Of a stretch of 42,494 bases of DNA, positions 15,784-24,586 are shown in pieces. The notes beneath the pieces are model-generated. The model searched no databases and was not told where the DNA came from. It saw only the letters and a list, made by a program, of their open reading frames with translations. This stretch comes from an uncultured Duncaniella sp. (GTDB lineage Bacteria > Bacteroidota > Bacteroidia > Bacteroidales > Muribaculaceae), in assembly GCA_910577335.1 (NCBI GenBank), contig CAJTMJ010000031.1, positions 1 to 42,494 on the forward strand, read 5' to 3'. Positions within the stretch are counted from its first letter, which is position 1. The number at the start of each line of letters is the position of its first letter. The position numbers were made by a program, and so were the translations under genes.

Positions 15784-17175
15784 ATGAAATTGGAAGATTT
15801 ATATATTCAGCGATATGGTGTGGCACCGGAAAAAGTTGAGAGACTGACACCTGCAGGCTCTAACCGGCAATATTTTCGTATGGAAGGCGTGGAGAATGTG
15901 GTAGGAGTTATTGGGACTTCCATTGACGAGAACAAGGCATTTATATATCTTTCTAATCATTTCAGGACGTTGGGATTGCCTGTGCCTGAGGTATATGCCA
16001 TGTCGTCAGATTTTCTCATGTATTTGCAGGAAGATTTAGGTGATACATCGCTGTTCTCGTTGCGAAATGATATGTCACTGCTTAAAGCAACCATTGAACG
16101 GCTGCCTGATTTCCAATTTGCGGGAAGTGTTAACTTGGATTTTTCTAAATGTTATCCCGTTGCGGAATTCGACCGTCAGGCAATACTTTGGGATCTGAAT
16201 TATTTTAAATATTGCTTTTTAAACACCACTCATCTGTCATACCGTGAGGATTTATTGGAAAAAGAATTCAATCTGATGGCTGAACGATTGTCCCGTAATC
16301 CTCAAGGCACATTCATGTATCGTGATTTTCAGTCAAGGAATGTAATGATAAAGGATGGTAAGCCGTTTTTTATAGATTTTCAGGGTGGCAGACGGGGACC
16401 ATACGAATACGATGTAGTGTCATTCCTTTGGCAAGCTAAGGCTGCTTTCCCGAAAAATGTAAAGGATGAGCTTATAGATGTGTATATTAAAGCAGCATCA
16501 AAATATATCAAGTTAGATGAGCAGGAATTCAAATCTAATTTGCGTGAATTTGTATTGCTGCGCACACTCCAAGTGCTTGGTGCCTATGGCTTTCGTGGAA
16601 GATTTGAGAGAAAATCACATTTTTTACAAAGTATCCCTTATGCGCTGGCTAATTTGGAATCTCTTTTGGAAGAACCTTTTGAAATTTATCCATATCTCAC
16701 CTCTGTTTTAAGGATGATGCTTGACGCTGAAAACAAAGGTCTGTCTGATGGCATAGGAAAAGACAGGAGTAATTTGACTGTCACTGTCACAAGCTTTTCA
16801 TATAAAAAAGGTATACCGGCAGATAACTCCGGAAATGGAGGAGGCTTTGTTTTCGATTGCCGGGGGATGGAAAATCCGGGACGGTATGCTGAATATAAGG
16901 CTATAACCGGTTTGGATAAACCTGTCATTGATTTCCTTGAATCTCGTGGGGAGATACAGCCGTTTTTAGATAATTGCTATGCATTGGTTGACCCGGCGGT
17001 GAGATGTTACGATAACAGAGGTTTCACATCTCTAATGGTTAATTTCGGATGTACCGGAGGGCAGCATCGTAGTGTATATTCTGCACAACATTTCGCAGAG
17101 CATATCAAGAGCAAATTCTCTCATGTGAATGTGCATTTGATTCATCGTGAACAAAATATAGATACCATCTTATGA
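15784..17175 (+). CDS. amgK: AmgK-like amino-sugar kinase fused to a RapZ C-terminal domain
   Basis: A 463-residue two-domain protein. Residues 1-320 are an aminoglycoside-phosphotransferase-type kinase, like AmgK, which phosphorylates MurNAc (and GlcNAc) at C1 in cell-wall recycling. It shows the catalytic loop MYRDFQSRNVM (178-188, D181) and the metal-binding FIDFQGG (D198). Residues about 330-460 match the C-terminal domain of RapZ, the E. coli protein that senses glucosamine-6-phosphate and binds the sRNA GlmZ: FVFDCRGMENP (D358), ITGLDKPV, and GCTGGQHRSVY (C423, H428, R429, S430). RapZ's own N-terminal ATPase is absent. The stop overlaps the next start by 4 bases (ATGA), so translation is coupled to the MurU-like gene. 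Domain identities are strong. That the sensor domain tunes kinase activity is inference. Confidence 0.85.
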   Translation: MKLEDLYIQRYGVAPEKVERLTPAGSNRQYFRMEGVENVVGVIGTSIDENKAFIYLSNHFRTLGLPVPEVYAMSSDFLMYLQEDLGDTSLFSLRNDMSLLKATIERLPDFQFAGSVNLDFSKCYPVAEFDRQAILWDLNYFKYCFLNTTHLSYREDLLEKEFNLMAERLSRNPQGTFMYRDFQSRNVMIKDGKPFFIDFQGGRRGPYEYDVVSFLWQAKAAFPKNVKDELIDVYIKAASKYIKLDEQEFKSNLREFVLLRTLQVLGAYGFRGRFERKSHFLQSIPYALANLESLLEEPFEIYPYLTSVLRMMLDAENKGLSDGIGKDRSNLTVTVTSFSYKKGIPADNSGNGGGFVFDCRGMENPGRYAEYKAITGLDKPVIDFLESRGEIQPFLDNCYALVDPAVRCYDNRGFTSLMVNFGCTGGQHRSVYSAQHFAEHIKSKFSHVNVHLIHREQNIDTIL

Positions 17176-17909
17176 AAGCAATGATATTTGCCGCCGGGTT
17201 GGGTACTCGGTTGCGTCCGCTTACCGATAATTGTCCGAAAGCTCTTATTAAAGTAGGTGGAATACCTATGTTAGAGAGAGTCATTAATAAATTAAAATCG
17301 GTGGGAGTGACCGAAATGGTTATAAATGTACACCATCTCGCTGATAAGATTAAAGACTTTTTAGAAGAGAGGAATTACTTTGATTGCATAATTCATATTA
17401 GTGATGAGCGGGAGCTTTTACTTGATACCGGTGGCGGCATATTGAACGCTCGCAGATGGCTTGACGGTTCAGAACCTTTTATAGTCCATAATGCCGATAT
17501 TTTCACTGATTTTAATTTGTCGGAGATGATAGCTTCTCACGAGGAAGGTAATGCCGATGTTACCTTGCTCGTGAGCAGGCGTGATACATCTCGCTATCTT
17601 CTGTTTGACGGGTCACGGATGGTTGGATGGGAAAATAAGAAGACCGGTGAAATACGTTCACCATGGGACATCTCGGTTTGTGAATATGCCATACCATTAG
17701 CGTTCGGAGGTGTTCATATAATGAATCCGAGCGTATTTGAATATTTAGAGAAAGTGCATGAAAAGGTCTTTTCTATCACTCCTTTCTATACTGATTACTG
17801 CAAACAGTTATTAATTCAGGGGTTCGTCCCATCTCAACAATACAATTGGGTTGACATAGGTCGTCCCGAATCGCTTAGCATTGCTGAAAATATTGTTTCA
17901 GGACTGTAG
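17172..17909 (+). CDS. murU: MurU-like sugar-1-phosphate nucleotidyltransferase
   Basis: A 245-residue nucleotidyltransferase. The signature GLGTRLRPLT (9-18) with PKALIKVGG, then DTGGGILNA and VHNADIFTD (metal-binding aspartate), places it with MurU/RmlA-type enzymes. The order of motifs and NWVDIGRPESL near the end resemble Pseudomonas MurU, which turns MurNAc-1-phosphate and UTP into UDP-MurNAc. Coupling by a 4-base overlap to the AmgK-like kinase supports this substrate and argues against a mannose or glucose role, although other sugar-1-phosphates remain possible. Together the pair would bypass the MurA/MurB steps, the route known to lower fosfomycin sensitivity in Pseudomonas. The 3' end overlaps the convergent menD by 35 bases. 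Confidence 0.85.
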   Translation: MKAMIFAAGLGTRLRPLTDNCPKALIKVGGIPMLERVINKLKSVGVTEMVINVHHLADKIKDFLEERNYFDCIIHISDERELLLDTGGGILNARRWLDGSEPFIVHNADIFTDFNLSEMIASHEEGNADVTLLVSRRDTSRYLLFDGSRMVGWENKKTGEIRSPWDISVCEYAIPLAFGGVHIMNPSVFEYLEKVHEKVFSITPFYTDYCKQLLIQGFVPSQQYNWVDIGRPESLSIAENIVSGL

Positions 17910-19560
17910 CCGATAGTTCAGGATTAGTATATACAGCTAAAATAGCAGGCGCATTATTGCAAATTTTGAATTTGTGTAATGCGTCATCAAGGCTCTCCTG
18001 AGATGTCGCTTCAAAATATTCAAAACCGTACCCTTTTGCCAATTCTTTAAGAGGCAAATTGATTCCGACCGCAAAATATTCTTCTAATTCGGGGAGGTCG
18101 GATGTGCTTCCGATGAAACGGAATATTCCCCCTCCACCGTTACACATGACGATTATTTTAAATTTAGGTGTAATCAACTTCGAGGATAATGCTGCCACAT
18201 CATATTGGCAACTCATGTCGCCGGTGATCAACAAGGTCGTATTGTTATAGTCTACGGAGCTTCCGAGAGCGGTTGAGGTGCATCCGTCTATACCGCTTAC
18301 TCCCCTATTACATTCGCAGCGATGGAGCTTTGTGCAATCCATCAGCTGTGCGTATCTTATCGGGGTTCCGTTTGAAAAATGCACATTCCATTTGGATGGT
18401 ATTTGGGAAATGATAGTGGCAAATGCGCTCATGTCCGACCATGGTGCATTACTTATATATTTATTGTGTAGATTTATGGCTCTATTATATATAGTTTTCC
18501 AATCATCGCTATAAGTGGAATATGCTTTATGTATCTGAAGTGCTGATGCCAATTGTCGCATGAATATTTTGGCATTCATTTCAATGCGCAGGCTGAGATG
18601 TTTGAAACAATCGACTGTGGTATGACATATCCCTACGTGCCAATGCTCCACGTTTTCTAACGAGCGTATCCATTCCTTCACATATCTTGATACCAATGCG
18701 CCTCCTAATGTTATCACCACATCAGGCTTCAACACCTGCTTCTCCATCTCCGTCATTCTGCATAAAGTCGCATCAATCCTGCTGATAAAAGCCGGGGAGT
18801 GCATATTGGCTATGGTTTCAGTCATTATTACGACGTTGGAAAGTTTAGCTAACTTACCCAATGCCCGATTGAGCTGTTCGTCCGGCTGATGGAAACCGAC
18901 TATAATCAGGACTTTCCGTGGTGATGCTATCTGATTGCCAAGTTCTCTCGCTTCTATCGTGGTAAGTTCATCCTTAGGGTGAACCATACGGATGATTCTT
19001 GAACTGTCGGCATCATATTTGATCATCTTATTTAATGGCGCATCTAATCTGATGTTTATATGTACCGGTCCTTTCCTACCGTTTACAGCTTCAATAAGCA
19101 CATCGTTTATTAGTCGGTCGCACACCCATTTCCCATTTGGAAAGTCTAAATGGGCGTTAAGATCGCAACTCCTTTTCACGTATGGTGCCAATGCGTCTTG
19201 CTGCCATAACGTCTGAGAATCATCCTGATCTATCCATTCCTGCGGACGGTCGGCTGAAATCACTACAAGTGGTATCTGTCGATAAAAAGCTTCGGCAATA
19301 GCCGGAGCGTAATTCAGTAGTGCAGTTCCGCTGGTACATACCAATCCTACCGGTTTGCCGCTTTGAATCCCCATGCCCAAGGCTATGAATGCAGCCGAAC
19401 GCTCATCTATTACCACATGGCATTTTAAATTTTCTCTCCTTGACAGAGCTATAATAAGGGGTGTGTTACGACTACCCGGTGACATTACAATCTGATTTAC
19501 TCCATGAGCTATTAATAAATCAGCTAATATGTTGCATGATATTTTATCTGTAGTCTCCAT
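17875..19560 (-). CDS. menD: MenD, SEPHCHC synthase of menaquinone synthesis
   Basis: A thiamine-diphosphate enzyme (561 residues) that joins 2-oxoglutarate to isochorismate in menaquinone synthesis. Visible motifs are MSPGSRNTPLIIALSR, the activating glutamate in VIDERSAAFIALG (E53), and the ThDP/metal segment TGDMSCQYDVAAL followed by MCNGGGGIF. The length is normal for MenD. No other men gene is in the window. Its last 35 bases overlap the 3' end of the murU-like gene on the opposite strand, so no terminator can lie between them. A -7 box TAAGTTTG at 19580-19587 precedes the gene, divergent from DUF4924. Confidence 0.95.
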   Translation of the reverse strand: METTDKISCNILADLLIAHGVNQIVMSPGSRNTPLIIALSRRENLKCHVVIDERSAAFIALGMGIQSGKPVGLVCTSGTALLNYAPAIAEAFYRQIPLVVISADRPQEWIDQDDSQTLWQQDALAPYVKRSCDLNAHLDFPNGKWVCDRLINDVLIEAVNGRKGPVHINIRLDAPLNKMIKYDADSSRIIRMVHPKDELTTIEARELGNQIASPRKVLIIVGFHQPDEQLNRALGKLAKLSNVVIMTETIANMHSPAFISRIDATLCRMTEMEKQVLKPDVVITLGGALVSRYVKEWIRSLENVEHWHVGICHTTVDCFKHLSLRIEMNAKIFMRQLASALQIHKAYSTYSDDWKTIYNRAINLHNKYISNAPWSDMSAFATIISQIPSKWNVHFSNGTPIRYAQLMDCTKLHRCECNRGVSGIDGCTSTALGSSVDYNNTTLLITGDMSCQYDVAALSSKLITPKFKIIVMCNGGGGIFRFIGSTSDLPELEEYFAVGINLPLKELAKGYGFEYFEATSQESLDDALHKFKICNNAPAILAVYTNPELSATVLKQYFQQC

Positions 19561-19579
19561 TAGGATGATTTTTATTGTA

Positions 19580-19587
19580 CAAACTTA
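19580..19587 (-). promoter_or_regulatory. Putative -7 promoter box for menD
   Basis: TAAGTTTG on the minus strand, 20 bases before the menD ATG. The nearest upstream TTG is 23 bases away, slightly beyond the usual 19-21. Confidence 0.4.
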
Positions 19588-19631
19588 CAAAAAAATGGAC
19601 TATGTTATATCAATTTATAGGCTAAATGTGT

Positions 19632-19639
19632 TAAATTTG
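19632..19639 (+). promoter_or_regulatory. Putative -7 promoter box for the DUF4924 gene
   Basis: TAAATTTG, 25 bases before the ATG at 19664, matches TAnnTTTG. No -33 TTTG is seen at the right distance. Confidence 0.4.
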
Positions 19640-19663
19640 TATACAAGATAAAAAAGAACCGAT

Positions 19664-20212
19664 ATGTTTATAGCTTCACAGAAAAGAAAGGATAACATAG
19701 CTGAATATTTGCTCTATATGTGGCAGATAGAGGATATAATAAGAGCAAATGGTCTTGATATAGATCGTATAAAGGCCAATGTGATAGATAAATTCCAGCT
19801 AAACGATGAGCAACGTAAGCAGATGATTGAGTGGTATGAGTCACTTATAGATATGATGCGTCGTGAGGGCGTTGAAAAGTCCGGGCACTTGCAACTCAAT
19901 AAAAATGTGATAATCCAGTTGACTGACTTACACCTTGCACTGCTTAAAGACCCTCGTTTTCCGGAATACACCGCTGAATTTTACAAGACTCTCCCATTTA
20001 TCGTGGAATTGCGCTCGAAAGCCGGCGGAAATCCTGTGGGAGAAATCGAAACTTGTTTTAATGCCCTCTATGGTATGCTTATGTTGCGCTTGCAAAGCAA
20101 AGAGATAACTCCTGACACTCAAAATGCCGTGGCTCAGATAACGAAATTCCTCGCTACACTGACACGAAATTTCCATTTGGATCAGTATGACAAACTATTT
20201 CCGAAGGATTAA
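19664..20212 (+). CDS. DUF4924 family protein
   Basis: A 182-residue, probably cytosolic, all-helical protein. The opening MFIASQKRKDNIAEYLLYMW and the following QIEDIIRANGLDID are typical of DUF4924, found in Bacteroidota; its function is unknown. Other visible features are a charged helix around EQRKQMIEWYESLIDMM and a C-terminal helix pair (about 120-175). There is no signal peptide, membrane segment or catalytic-looking motif. It is monocistronic, divergent from menD, and ends at a strong bidirectional terminator shared with lpd. Confidence 0.85.
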   Translation: MFIASQKRKDNIAEYLLYMWQIEDIIRANGLDIDRIKANVIDKFQLNDEQRKQMIEWYESLIDMMRREGVEKSGHLQLNKNVIIQLTDLHLALLKDPRFPEYTAEFYKTLPFIVELRSKAGGNPVGEIETCFNALYGMLMLRLQSKEITPDTQNAVAQITKFLATLTRNFHLDQYDKLFPKD

Positions 20213-20228
20213 AAACAAAAATAAAATC

Positions 20229-20273
20229 AATATCGGGCTTTGATCGCACATTATAGTATCAAAGCCCGATATT
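20229..20273. terminator. Bidirectional terminator between DUF4924 and lpd
   Basis: A perfect 16-base inverted repeat (20229-20244 with 20258-20273) has a 13-base loop. An A-rich tract on the left and TTTT a few bases to the right let it work for both convergent genes. Confidence 0.85.
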
Positions 20274-20284
20274 ATGTTTTACTA

Positions 20285-21613
20285 TCAAGGAATAGCTGCC
20301 TTGACAACTTCTGTGAGAGTCGGATGACCATGTATGGTCTCTTTAACAGCACTCGATTTTAATCCTGAAGCCATCGCTATTGCTATCTCCTGAATTAAAT
20401 CTGCCGCATGTGCGCCACATATATGCGCTCCGAGTATTAGGTCGGTATCATCATCAACAATGATTTTAACCAATCCGTCAGGCTCTCCCATTGCGAGAGC
20501 TTTACCGTTGGACCGGAATGTGGCTTTGCCTATCTTTATTTTCTTGCCTTCTTTCTCGCATTGCTCTTCAGTCATACCTACCATAGCACATTCAGGCATT
20601 GTGAACACAGCTGAAGGTATTACTGAAAGGTTCTGTGTATGCCCTAATGCTATTTTACCTTGTGCGGTGGCAGCATGAGCAAGCATACAACGGCCGTTGA
20701 CATCTCCGATTGCATAGATAATGACATTTTCAGGCTTGCAGCCATCGTTGAAAATTACTTTCATTTCATCATCTACAGCAATGGCATTGCGATTTTTCAT
20801 TACGCCAAGTTCCTCTAAGCCTTCAGGTAGAACCGGCTTTCGCCCGACAGCCATCAGTACGGCTTCTGTTTCAAGTTGCTGTTCTTTCCCTTTTGCCTGA
20901 TACTTGACTATAATGCCCGGTTCTATAGATGTGACCTGTGCGCCTGTGACTATATTTATCCCTCGGCGTTTCAATGACATTCGTAGACGTTTTGCTATTT
21001 CCGCATCAAAAGGAGGGAGTATTTCTTTACAGTATTCCACCACTGTCACACTAACGCCAAACGCTGAGAAGATAGAGGCGAATTCCATCCCTATTACTCC
21101 ACCTCCGATTATGGCGATGCTTTTAGGCAGAGTTGACATAGACAGAATCTCGTCACTTGACATGGCAAGTTCAGTACCGGGTATGGGAAGGGTTGCCGGT
21201 TTTGCGCCTGTGGCAATTATAATTTGGGGCGCAGTATATTGGATGCCGTTCACTTCAATGACATTAGAGGATATAAATTTGGCTTCTCCTTCAATTACAT
21301 TGATATTTTTAAGCAATGTTGCCACACCGTTACGCAGTTCATCAACAACCTTGTCCTTTCTGGAAATTACCGATGGATAGTCGATGGTTGGCTTGTCACT
21401 TCCGATTCCGAATTCGGAAGAATTCTGCATCATATAGGCTATTTCAGCCGAACGACATAATGCCTTGGTGGGAATACATCCTCGGTTGAGACATGTTCCC
21501 CCAAGTTTGTCTTTTTCAATCAGGGTTACATTAAGCCCTGCCTGTGCGGCATCAATTGCTGTTTCATATCCTCCGGGACCAGCCCCTATAATTATCAAGT
21601 CGCAGTTCTCCAT
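20285..21613 (-). CDS. lpd: Dihydrolipoyl dehydrogenase (L-protein)
   Basis: An FAD-dependent enzyme (442 residues) that reoxidises the dihydrolipoyl arm, here most likely of GcvH. I chose the ATG at 21613 (MENCDLIIIGAGPGG) over one 27 bases upstream, because family members begin right at the FAD-binding strand. Motifs: FAD site GAGPGG; redox pair in GGTCLNRGCIPTK (C41, C46); NAD site IIGGGVIGMEFASIF; second FAD motif YAIGDVNG; active-site HGHPTLTE near the end. It is last in the glycine-cleavage cluster but is separated from gcvPB by a strong terminator-like hairpin (21635-21684), and no promoter was found after it, so expression may depend on read-through. Confidence 0.95.
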   Translation of the reverse strand: MENCDLIIIGAGPGGYETAIDAAQAGLNVTLIEKDKLGGTCLNRGCIPTKALCRSAEIAYMMQNSSEFGIGSDKPTIDYPSVISRKDKVVDELRNGVATLLKNINVIEGEAKFISSNVIEVNGIQYTAPQIIIATGAKPATLPIPGTELAMSSDEILSMSTLPKSIAIIGGGVIGMEFASIFSAFGVSVTVVEYCKEILPPFDAEIAKRLRMSLKRRGINIVTGAQVTSIEPGIIVKYQAKGKEQQLETEAVLMAVGRKPVLPEGLEELGVMKNRNAIAVDDEMKVIFNDGCKPENVIIYAIGDVNGRCMLAHAATAQGKIALGHTQNLSVIPSAVFTMPECAMVGMTEEQCEKEGKKIKIGKATFRSNGKALAMGEPDGLVKIIVDDDTDLILGAHICGAHAADLIQEIAIAMASGLKSSAVKETIHGHPTLTEVVKAAIP

Positions 21614-21634
21614 GATAATGATATAAAAAATAAA

Positions 21635-21684
21635 AAGCATCTCCGGTATATCTGATTTATAAGCTTGATATACCGGGGATGCTT
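21635..21684 (-). terminator. Terminator-like hairpin between gcvPB and lpd
   Basis: An 18-base stem (21635-21652 with 21667-21684, one G-T pair) has a 14-base loop. On the minus strand the stem is followed by TTTATTTTTTAT and then the lpd start. Its form is that of a rho-independent terminator inside the cluster. Confidence 0.8.
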
Positions 21685-21692
21685 ATAGTTTA

Positions 21693-23171
21693 TTAGAGAT
21701 CAAAATAAGTTACTACCGGGTTAAGTGCTGCGGCAGTATCATCCGGCTTGCGGATAGGAGTAAGAAGCGGTGCATCCTTTACAACATCAGGTGTCTCCTT
21801 GGCTTCTCTGGCTATTTCACGCATGACTCCTATGAACTCGTCGAGAGTTTCTTTGCTTTCCGTTTCGGTTGGCTCTATCATAAGTGATTCGTGGAACAGC
21901 AAGGGGAAGTAGATGGTAGGTGCATGGAATCCGTTGTCAAGTAGACGCTTTGCCACGTTAAGGGTTGTAACGCCGGTTGACTTGTCAGCGAGTCCGTCAA
22001 ACACAAATTCATGTTTGCATACACGGTCTATAGGCAATGCGTAGAGATCACGGAGGGATTCCTTGATATAATTGGCATTAAGAGTTGCCAATGGACCAGC
22101 CATACGTAATCCGTCACAACCTAATGATAGAATGTAAGCAAGAGCTCTGAGCTCGACTGCGAAATTTCCAAGCCAAGCCGATATGCGACCTAATGACTTG
22201 TCCCCTTTTTCTGTCTTGTATTCCAACGAAAAGCCATCTTCATCATTAACCTTGCATTTCACTACACGCGGATTCGGAAGGAATTCCTCAAGTCCCGCAC
22301 GGACACCTACAGGACCTGAACCGGGACCGCCACCACCGTGTGGAGTTGAGAAGGTCTTATGCAAGTTGATGTGCATTACATCAAATCCCATATCACCGGG
22401 ACGAGCCACACCAAGCATCGGGTTAAGGTTCGCTCCATCGTAATATAGCAATGCGCCACAATCATGCACGAGAGTAGCTATTGCAGGGATGTTATGTTCG
22501 AAGATACCTACTGTGTTGGGATTTGTCATCATGACAGCTGCAACAGTGTCGTCTAAGAGCGGTTTCAACGCTTCAACATCCACTGTGCCATCGGGCAGAC
22601 TTTTGACTTCAACTACCTTAAGACCGGCTACGGCAGCAGATGCCGGGTTTGTACCATGAGCCGAGTCCGGAACTATCACCTTTGTGCGTTTAAGGTCTCC
22701 CCTGCTTTCATGGTAGGCACGTATGACCATAAGTCCGGTAAGTTCACCATGTGCGCCGGCATAAGGATTAAGAGTGAACTCAGACATACCACCTATTTCA
22801 GCCAACATTGACTGCAAAGTGTAATATGCTTCTAAAGCACCCTGCACTGTATCCGATGACTGGAAAGGATGTAATGATGTAAATGCCGGCAATGAAGCCA
22901 TCTCCTCGTTAATCTTAGGATTGTACTTCATTGTACATGACCCTAAGGGATAAAATCCGGTGTCAACGCCAAAATTGTTGGTTGACATATTGTTATAATG
23001 TCTTACCACAGTTGGCTCGTCAACCTCAGGCAGATTAGGCTTTTCACCACGAAGCAATTCTGCGGGCAATTCCTTTAAATTCCCCTCACAACCATTTTTA
23101 GGCAGACTGTAACCTACACGCCCTTTGCGTGATAGCTCAAAAATTACTTTACCGTAATATTTTCTGTTCAT
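21693..23171 (-). CDS. gcvPB: Glycine dehydrogenase (decarboxylating), subunit 2
   Basis: The PLP-binding half of a split P-protein (492 residues), which decarboxylates glycine and passes the aminomethyl group to lipoyl-GcvH. The PLP lysine is K272 in HINLHKTFSTPHGGGG. Other conserved parts are GSCTMKYNP, PDSAHGTNPASA and YYDGANLN. The two-subunit form is common in Bacteria with gcvPA/gcvPB; a single fused P-protein would be about 950 residues. It starts 12 bases after gcvPA, which suggests coupled expression and a 1:1 complex. Confidence 0.96.
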   Translation of the reverse strand: MNRKYYGKVIFELSRKGRVGYSLPKNGCEGNLKELPAELLRGEKPNLPEVDEPTVVRHYNNMSTNNFGVDTGFYPLGSCTMKYNPKINEEMASLPAFTSLHPFQSSDTVQGALEAYYTLQSMLAEIGGMSEFTLNPYAGAHGELTGLMVIRAYHESRGDLKRTKVIVPDSAHGTNPASAAVAGLKVVEVKSLPDGTVDVEALKPLLDDTVAAVMMTNPNTVGIFEHNIPAIATLVHDCGALLYYDGANLNPMLGVARPGDMGFDVMHINLHKTFSTPHGGGGPGSGPVGVRAGLEEFLPNPRVVKCKVNDEDGFSLEYKTEKGDKSLGRISAWLGNFAVELRALAYILSLGCDGLRMAGPLATLNANYIKESLRDLYALPIDRVCKHEFVFDGLADKSTGVTTLNVAKRLLDNGFHAPTIYFPLLFHESLMIEPTETESKETLDEFIGVMREIAREAKETPDVVKDAPLLTPIRKPDDTAAALNPVVTYFDL

Positions 23172-23183
23172 AAGTCGTAAGGA

Positions 23184-24569
23184 TTATTTATTAGAATTTG
23201 CTGGTGAAGCAGTGTTAAATGATGGAACTTTTGCCTTCGAAAAAGTTTCAGCTCGCCATATATATCTGTCAAGTTCCTCATGAGTCCTCATTTCTGTGAC
23301 ACAGATCAGCAATTCATTTTCGCCAATCTTTACGCCTGGCAGACAACCGCAAGCGCTGCATACTTCAATGAAGTCATCCAGGCTAACTTCGCCTTTGAAT
23401 TTCATCACAAACTCATTAAGGAATGGTTTGTCGGGATATTTTAATTCAAAGGCTCCGGTTCCTTGCAGTTTCGAAGCAAGGTAGTGAGCACCGGTGTAAG
23501 AGAGCTCATTTACTTCTCGCAGACCTTTTTCACCCATAAGTGACAGGTATATGGAAACATAAAGAGCCATCAATCCTTGATTGGAACAGATATTAGAGGT
23601 CGCTTTGTCACGACGGATATGCTGCTCGCGGGCTTGGAGTGTAAGCACAAACACTCTTTGTCCTTCAACATCTGTGGTAGCACCGACAATTCGTCCCGGA
23701 AGCTTTCGGATAAGTGCCTTGGTACAGCACATATATCCAAGATATGGTCCGCCGAAGTTCATAGGCATACCCAACGACTGTGCTTCACCTGCAGCGATGT
23801 CTGCGCCCCATTCAGCCGGAGTTTTGATAACACCGAGTGCTGATGCCGGAGCTGTCATTATGAGTAAAGCTTTGGACGCATGTACCATATCAGCGACACC
23901 GGTATAATCCTCAAGTATGCCGTAGAAGTTTGGAGTAGCTAAAATGACACCTGCCACATCGCCGGAAGTAAGCATCTCTTTCAATGCTTCAAGGTCAGTG
24001 ATTCCATCCTTTTCGGGGATAGTGTCAATAGTAACACCATGGTAATGTGCGTATGTGTCAACTACCTCACGATATATCGGATTGACTGTTGCCGAAATCA
24101 AAACTCTGTTTTTCTTGCGGGCGCTTGCTACAGACATGAGCATGGCTTCAGCTACGGCTGTTGTTCCGTCATACATCGAAGCATTTGAGACTTCCAAGCC
24201 TGTAAGCTGAGTCATCATTGTCTGATACTCGAATATATACTGTAGAGTGCCTTGCGAAATTTCAGGTTGATAGGGTGTGTATGCTGTCAAAAATTCAGAG
24301 CGTGATATAATCGACTGAATTACTGACGGAGCGTAATGGTCATAAAACCCTGCTCCGGCAAAGCATGTCTGGGGCTGATTTTTCTGAGCAAGTTCCTCAA
24401 AAAAATCTCTCACCTCTTTTTCGCTTTTCTGGGGAGCGAGATTATAATCCCTATTTAATTTCAGCTGTTCCGGGACATCGGAATAAAGGTCCTTTAGGTC
24501 TGTTGCATGACAAACCTCAAGCATTTTTGCGATATCCTCGGCAGTATGTGGGAAATATTTATGCAACAT
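23184..24569 (-). CDS. gcvPA: Glycine dehydrogenase (decarboxylating), subunit 1
   Basis: The N-terminal half-type subunit (461 residues) of the split P-protein. It has the PLP-transferase fold but no PLP lysine, and pairs with GcvPB. Conserved parts include YTPYQPEISQGTLQ, the VSNASMYDGTTA segment, and GGPYLGYM. It starts 17 bases after gcvH and is followed by gcvPB after 12 bases. The order T-H-PA-PB is typical of glycine-cleavage operons. Confidence 0.96.
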   Translation of the reverse strand: MLHKYFPHTAEDIAKMLEVCHATDLKDLYSDVPEQLKLNRDYNLAPQKSEKEVRDFFEELAQKNQPQTCFAGAGFYDHYAPSVIQSIISRSEFLTAYTPYQPEISQGTLQYIFEYQTMMTQLTGLEVSNASMYDGTTAVAEAMLMSVASARKKNRVLISATVNPIYREVVDTYAHYHGVTIDTIPEKDGITDLEALKEMLTSGDVAGVILATPNFYGILEDYTGVADMVHASKALLIMTAPASALGVIKTPAEWGADIAAGEAQSLGMPMNFGGPYLGYMCCTKALIRKLPGRIVGATTDVEGQRVFVLTLQAREQHIRRDKATSNICSNQGLMALYVSIYLSLMGEKGLREVNELSYTGAHYLASKLQGTGAFELKYPDKPFLNEFVMKFKGEVSLDDFIEVCSACGCLPGVKIGENELLICVTEMRTHEELDRYIWRAETFSKAKVPSFNTASPANSNK

Positions 24570-24586
24570 AGTTGTGGCGAGAAAAA

